The position numbers and the translations under genes are program-made. A stretch of 8,681 bases of DNA from Flavobacteriaceae bacterium. GTDB taxonomy: Bacteria; Bacteroidota; Bacteroidia; Flavobacteriales; Flavobacteriaceae. Location: the NCBI GenBank assembly GCA_016780435.1, contig JADHLU010000033.1, positions 1 through 8,681 on the forward strand, written 5' to 3'. Below, piece after piece: positions 8,201 to 8,681 of this stretch. The notes beneath the pieces are model-generated. The model was not told the DNA's origin, made no database searches, and saw only the letters and a program-made list of their open reading frames with translations. Each line of letters opens with the position of its first letter. The stretch's first letter is position 1.

Positions 8201-8482
8201 ACTCATGACATTAATCTCACGAAAAACGAGCAAAATAAAATACAACTGTCATTCGATTTCTTAAACATAGGAAACATGTTAAATACAGATTGGGGAGTTC
8301 CACAATTCGCATATCAAAGAAATCCTCTGTCTTATAGAGGGCGCAACGATAACGGTGAGCCTATGTATAGACTGAATTTTATCCCTGGTACATCAGAGTT
8401 CCCAACAGAAACATTCAGGTCTTCTTCAAGTATTGGTGACACATGGAGACTTCAAGTCGGTGTGCGATATCTATTTAATTGA
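5228..8482 (+). CDS. Oar-like TonB-dependent outer-membrane receptor
   Basis: Outer-membrane beta-barrel protein of 1084 residues, expected to import a ligand using TonB-ExbBD energy; the substrate is unknown. Residues 1-19 form a signal peptide (KK, hydrophobic core, cleavage at AFS-Q). Residues about 22-112 are a carboxypeptidase-regulatory-like beta-sandwich (SGRVLDDNGEQLMGANI, then YIGFQ). LDEVVV at 113-118 resembles a TonB box. A plug domain follows to about 240 (YTVDGN, ISLDAIEEVQV, GAAVNAITKSGTN), then an aromatic-rich barrel ending VGVRYLFN. The plug wording is that of the Oar family; Myxococcus Oar has been linked to protease export, so import should not be assumed. The ATG gives a perfect signal peptide. 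No SusD-like lipoprotein or T9SS C-terminal domain is present. By hand count about 43 of 56 Arg codons are AGA/AGG, unlike dnaE, which may reflect high expression or a different origin. Confidence 0.93.
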   Translation: MKKILFALMVLLYSVTAFSQGITKASISGRVLDDNGEQLMGANIIAIHTPTGSKYGAISNDEGLFYLPNIRVGGPYTVSVSYIGFQDQSFEGINLGLGQSYNLKVTLLEGVQLDEVVVNAVSGAIIDPDRTGPSINLNRESIDALPTISRSINDFTRLTPQSNGTSFAGTSSRFNNYTVDGNIYNNNFGLGSGQFAGSNPISLDAIEEVQVNLAPYDVRLAGFTGAAVNAITKSGTNDVKGSVYYYHRNDQMVGNKLNDLELNRGNSQNDIKGVSLGGAIVKDKLFFFLSYEEEEEAVPGFTRQASRSGLTPDGLTISRVPASELDFIQERMLTLYDYNTGPYENYPFTSAQTRFNARLDYNLNQKNKFSLRYNAYQASNDVSINGNSIRYLATRYRNTRRSGIEAITFANANYTNDRDVSSLVGEWNSNLKDNMVNQLTVGYTSITDPKRGIPGGQDFPFIEVLEPDAGGNLLYYTALGNELYTVGNLLENNVFNITNNFSIFSGRHTYTLGANFEYMTFKNAFNPVFNGFYRFTSYDSFVETVINQTPGAYPAAFAKGYALDGSTTPPVDETRFGQVGVYFQDEFKVNDDFKLTAGIRIDLPFYNTDIPSNSLLDNLNKSFTDGDGNSFTPDVSQFPTVNPLFSPRVGFNWDVNGEGKTQVRGGTGIFSGRIPFVWLSNQVNGSGVVRGGLGYEGADVEQALGPNYVFNPDVTYGNPSNPAQTLSNELNLTDRDFKLPQVWRTNFGVDHQLPFGITATLDFIYSRDISTPIVYNPVLREPDGLLNGPDKRPYWNGGYSNDSDFRNVYYLTNASTKADYVSLSAQLQKSFDNGFYTMVAYTASRARDLEASGGSQAGSLWTATVQENRNDPELSFASFDQPNRVIANVSYQTKNNTISLFYEGGENGRFSYTYSGNFGDNSNRLIYIPNDASELNFQEFTSGGRIITAQEQISFFNNYIQADDYLNANRGSIAERNGAKNPWLNRFDLRMTHDINLTKNEQNKIQLSFDFLNIGNMLNTDWGVPQFAYQRNPLSYRGRNDNGEPMYRLNFIPGTSEFPTETFRSSSSIGDTWRLQVGVRYLFN

Positions 8483-8526
8483 TTTTATCTTTTAAAGTGT
8501 AAAACACATTTGTGTCTCATATTCTT

Positions 8527-8557
8527 AAAAGGGAGCCCGAAAGGCTCCCTTTTTTTG
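8527..8557 (+). terminator. Intrinsic terminator of the receptor gene
   Basis: GGGAGCC (8531-8537) and GGCTCCC (8543-8549) form a 7-bp GC-rich stem with loop CGAAA, followed by a run of T to 8557. Four A residues before the stem can pair with the first T residues, so it may also stop leftward transcription. It lies about 45 bases after the receptor stop codon and closes the unit as a single gene. Confidence 0.9.
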
Positions 8558-8572
8558 TTTAAACCACTAAGT

Positions 8573-8586
8573 GTAACCTAGGTTAC
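8573..8586. promoter_or_regulatory. Perfect 14-bp palindrome, possible operator
   Basis: GTAACCTAGGTTAC is a perfect palindrome with no spacer, the form expected of a site for a dimeric regulator. It ends one base before the -33 TTG of the promoter-like site at 8588-8616, a position suited to an activator or a repressor. There is no T-run to make it a terminator. The binding protein is unknown. Confidence 0.45.
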
Positions 8587-8587
8587 G

Positions 8588-8616
8588 TTGACAATTTTAT
8601 TAGGGCTGTAGTTTTG
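8588..8616 (+). promoter_or_regulatory. Promoter-like site for the gene at the right edge
   Basis: TTG at 8588-8590 and TAGTTTTG at 8609-8616 are separated by 18 bases and match the Bacteroidota consensus in both halves. A second, weaker -7 candidate, TAACTTCG (one mismatch), lies at 8642-8649, 25 bases before the ATG at 8675. Either could serve the next gene. Confidence 0.5.
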
Positions 8617-8674
8617 AGTATTCTCTACTAAAGAAATCTCGTAACTTCGAAAAGATCACTTTCTTCAACCAACC

Positions 8675-8681
8675 ATGATCA
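8675..8681 (+). CDS. Possible start of a further gene, cut by the window edge
   Basis: An ATG at 8675 follows an AT-rich leader and two promoter-like sites, with geometry like that of trxA and the receptor gene. Only two full codons (Met-Ile) are visible, so no product can be named and the start itself is a guess from context. Confidence 0.3.

Overview
The window looks like chromosomal DNA from a member of the Flavobacteriia (phylum Bacteroidota). Three things support this. The DNA polymerase III alpha subunit carries an N-terminal proofreading-exonuclease domain of the flavobacterial type. An outer-membrane TonB-dependent receptor of the Oar-like, carboxypeptidase-regulatory-domain type is present. 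Promoter-like sites have the Bacteroidota form TAnnTTTG, and leaders are short and A-rich without an obvious Shine-Dalgarno sequence. I cannot name a genus.

Layout, all on the + strand: (1) 1-4176, dnaE, open at its 5' end, coding for a fused exonuclease-polymerase; (2) 4228-4545, trxA, a standard cytoplasmic thioredoxin with its own promoter-like site; (3) 4652-4725, tRNA-Asp(GTC), with a well-formed promoter upstream; (4) 4726-4869, an inverted-repeat block holding two strong hairpin terminators that face each other; (5) 4870-5227, a noncoding region with a small GC-rich hairpin island followed by AT-rich DNA and the promoter of the next gene; (6) 5228-8482, a 1084-residue Oar-like TonB-dependent receptor; (7) 8527-8557, a strong intrinsic terminator; (8) 8573-8681, a perfect 14-bp palindrome, a promoter-like site and probably the first codons of a further gene cut by the window edge.

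The genes do not form one pathway. dnaE (replication), trxA (thiol redox) and the tRNA are housekeeping genes. The receptor is a separate transcription unit between the tRNA trailer and its own terminator, with no SusD-like partner beside it.

I see no sign of a novel defence, mobile or biosynthetic system. The parts most worth a second look are the convergent terminator block after the tRNA, with an orphan leftward terminator; the eroded metal site of the PHP domain in DnaE; and the palindrome beside the promoter at the right edge.
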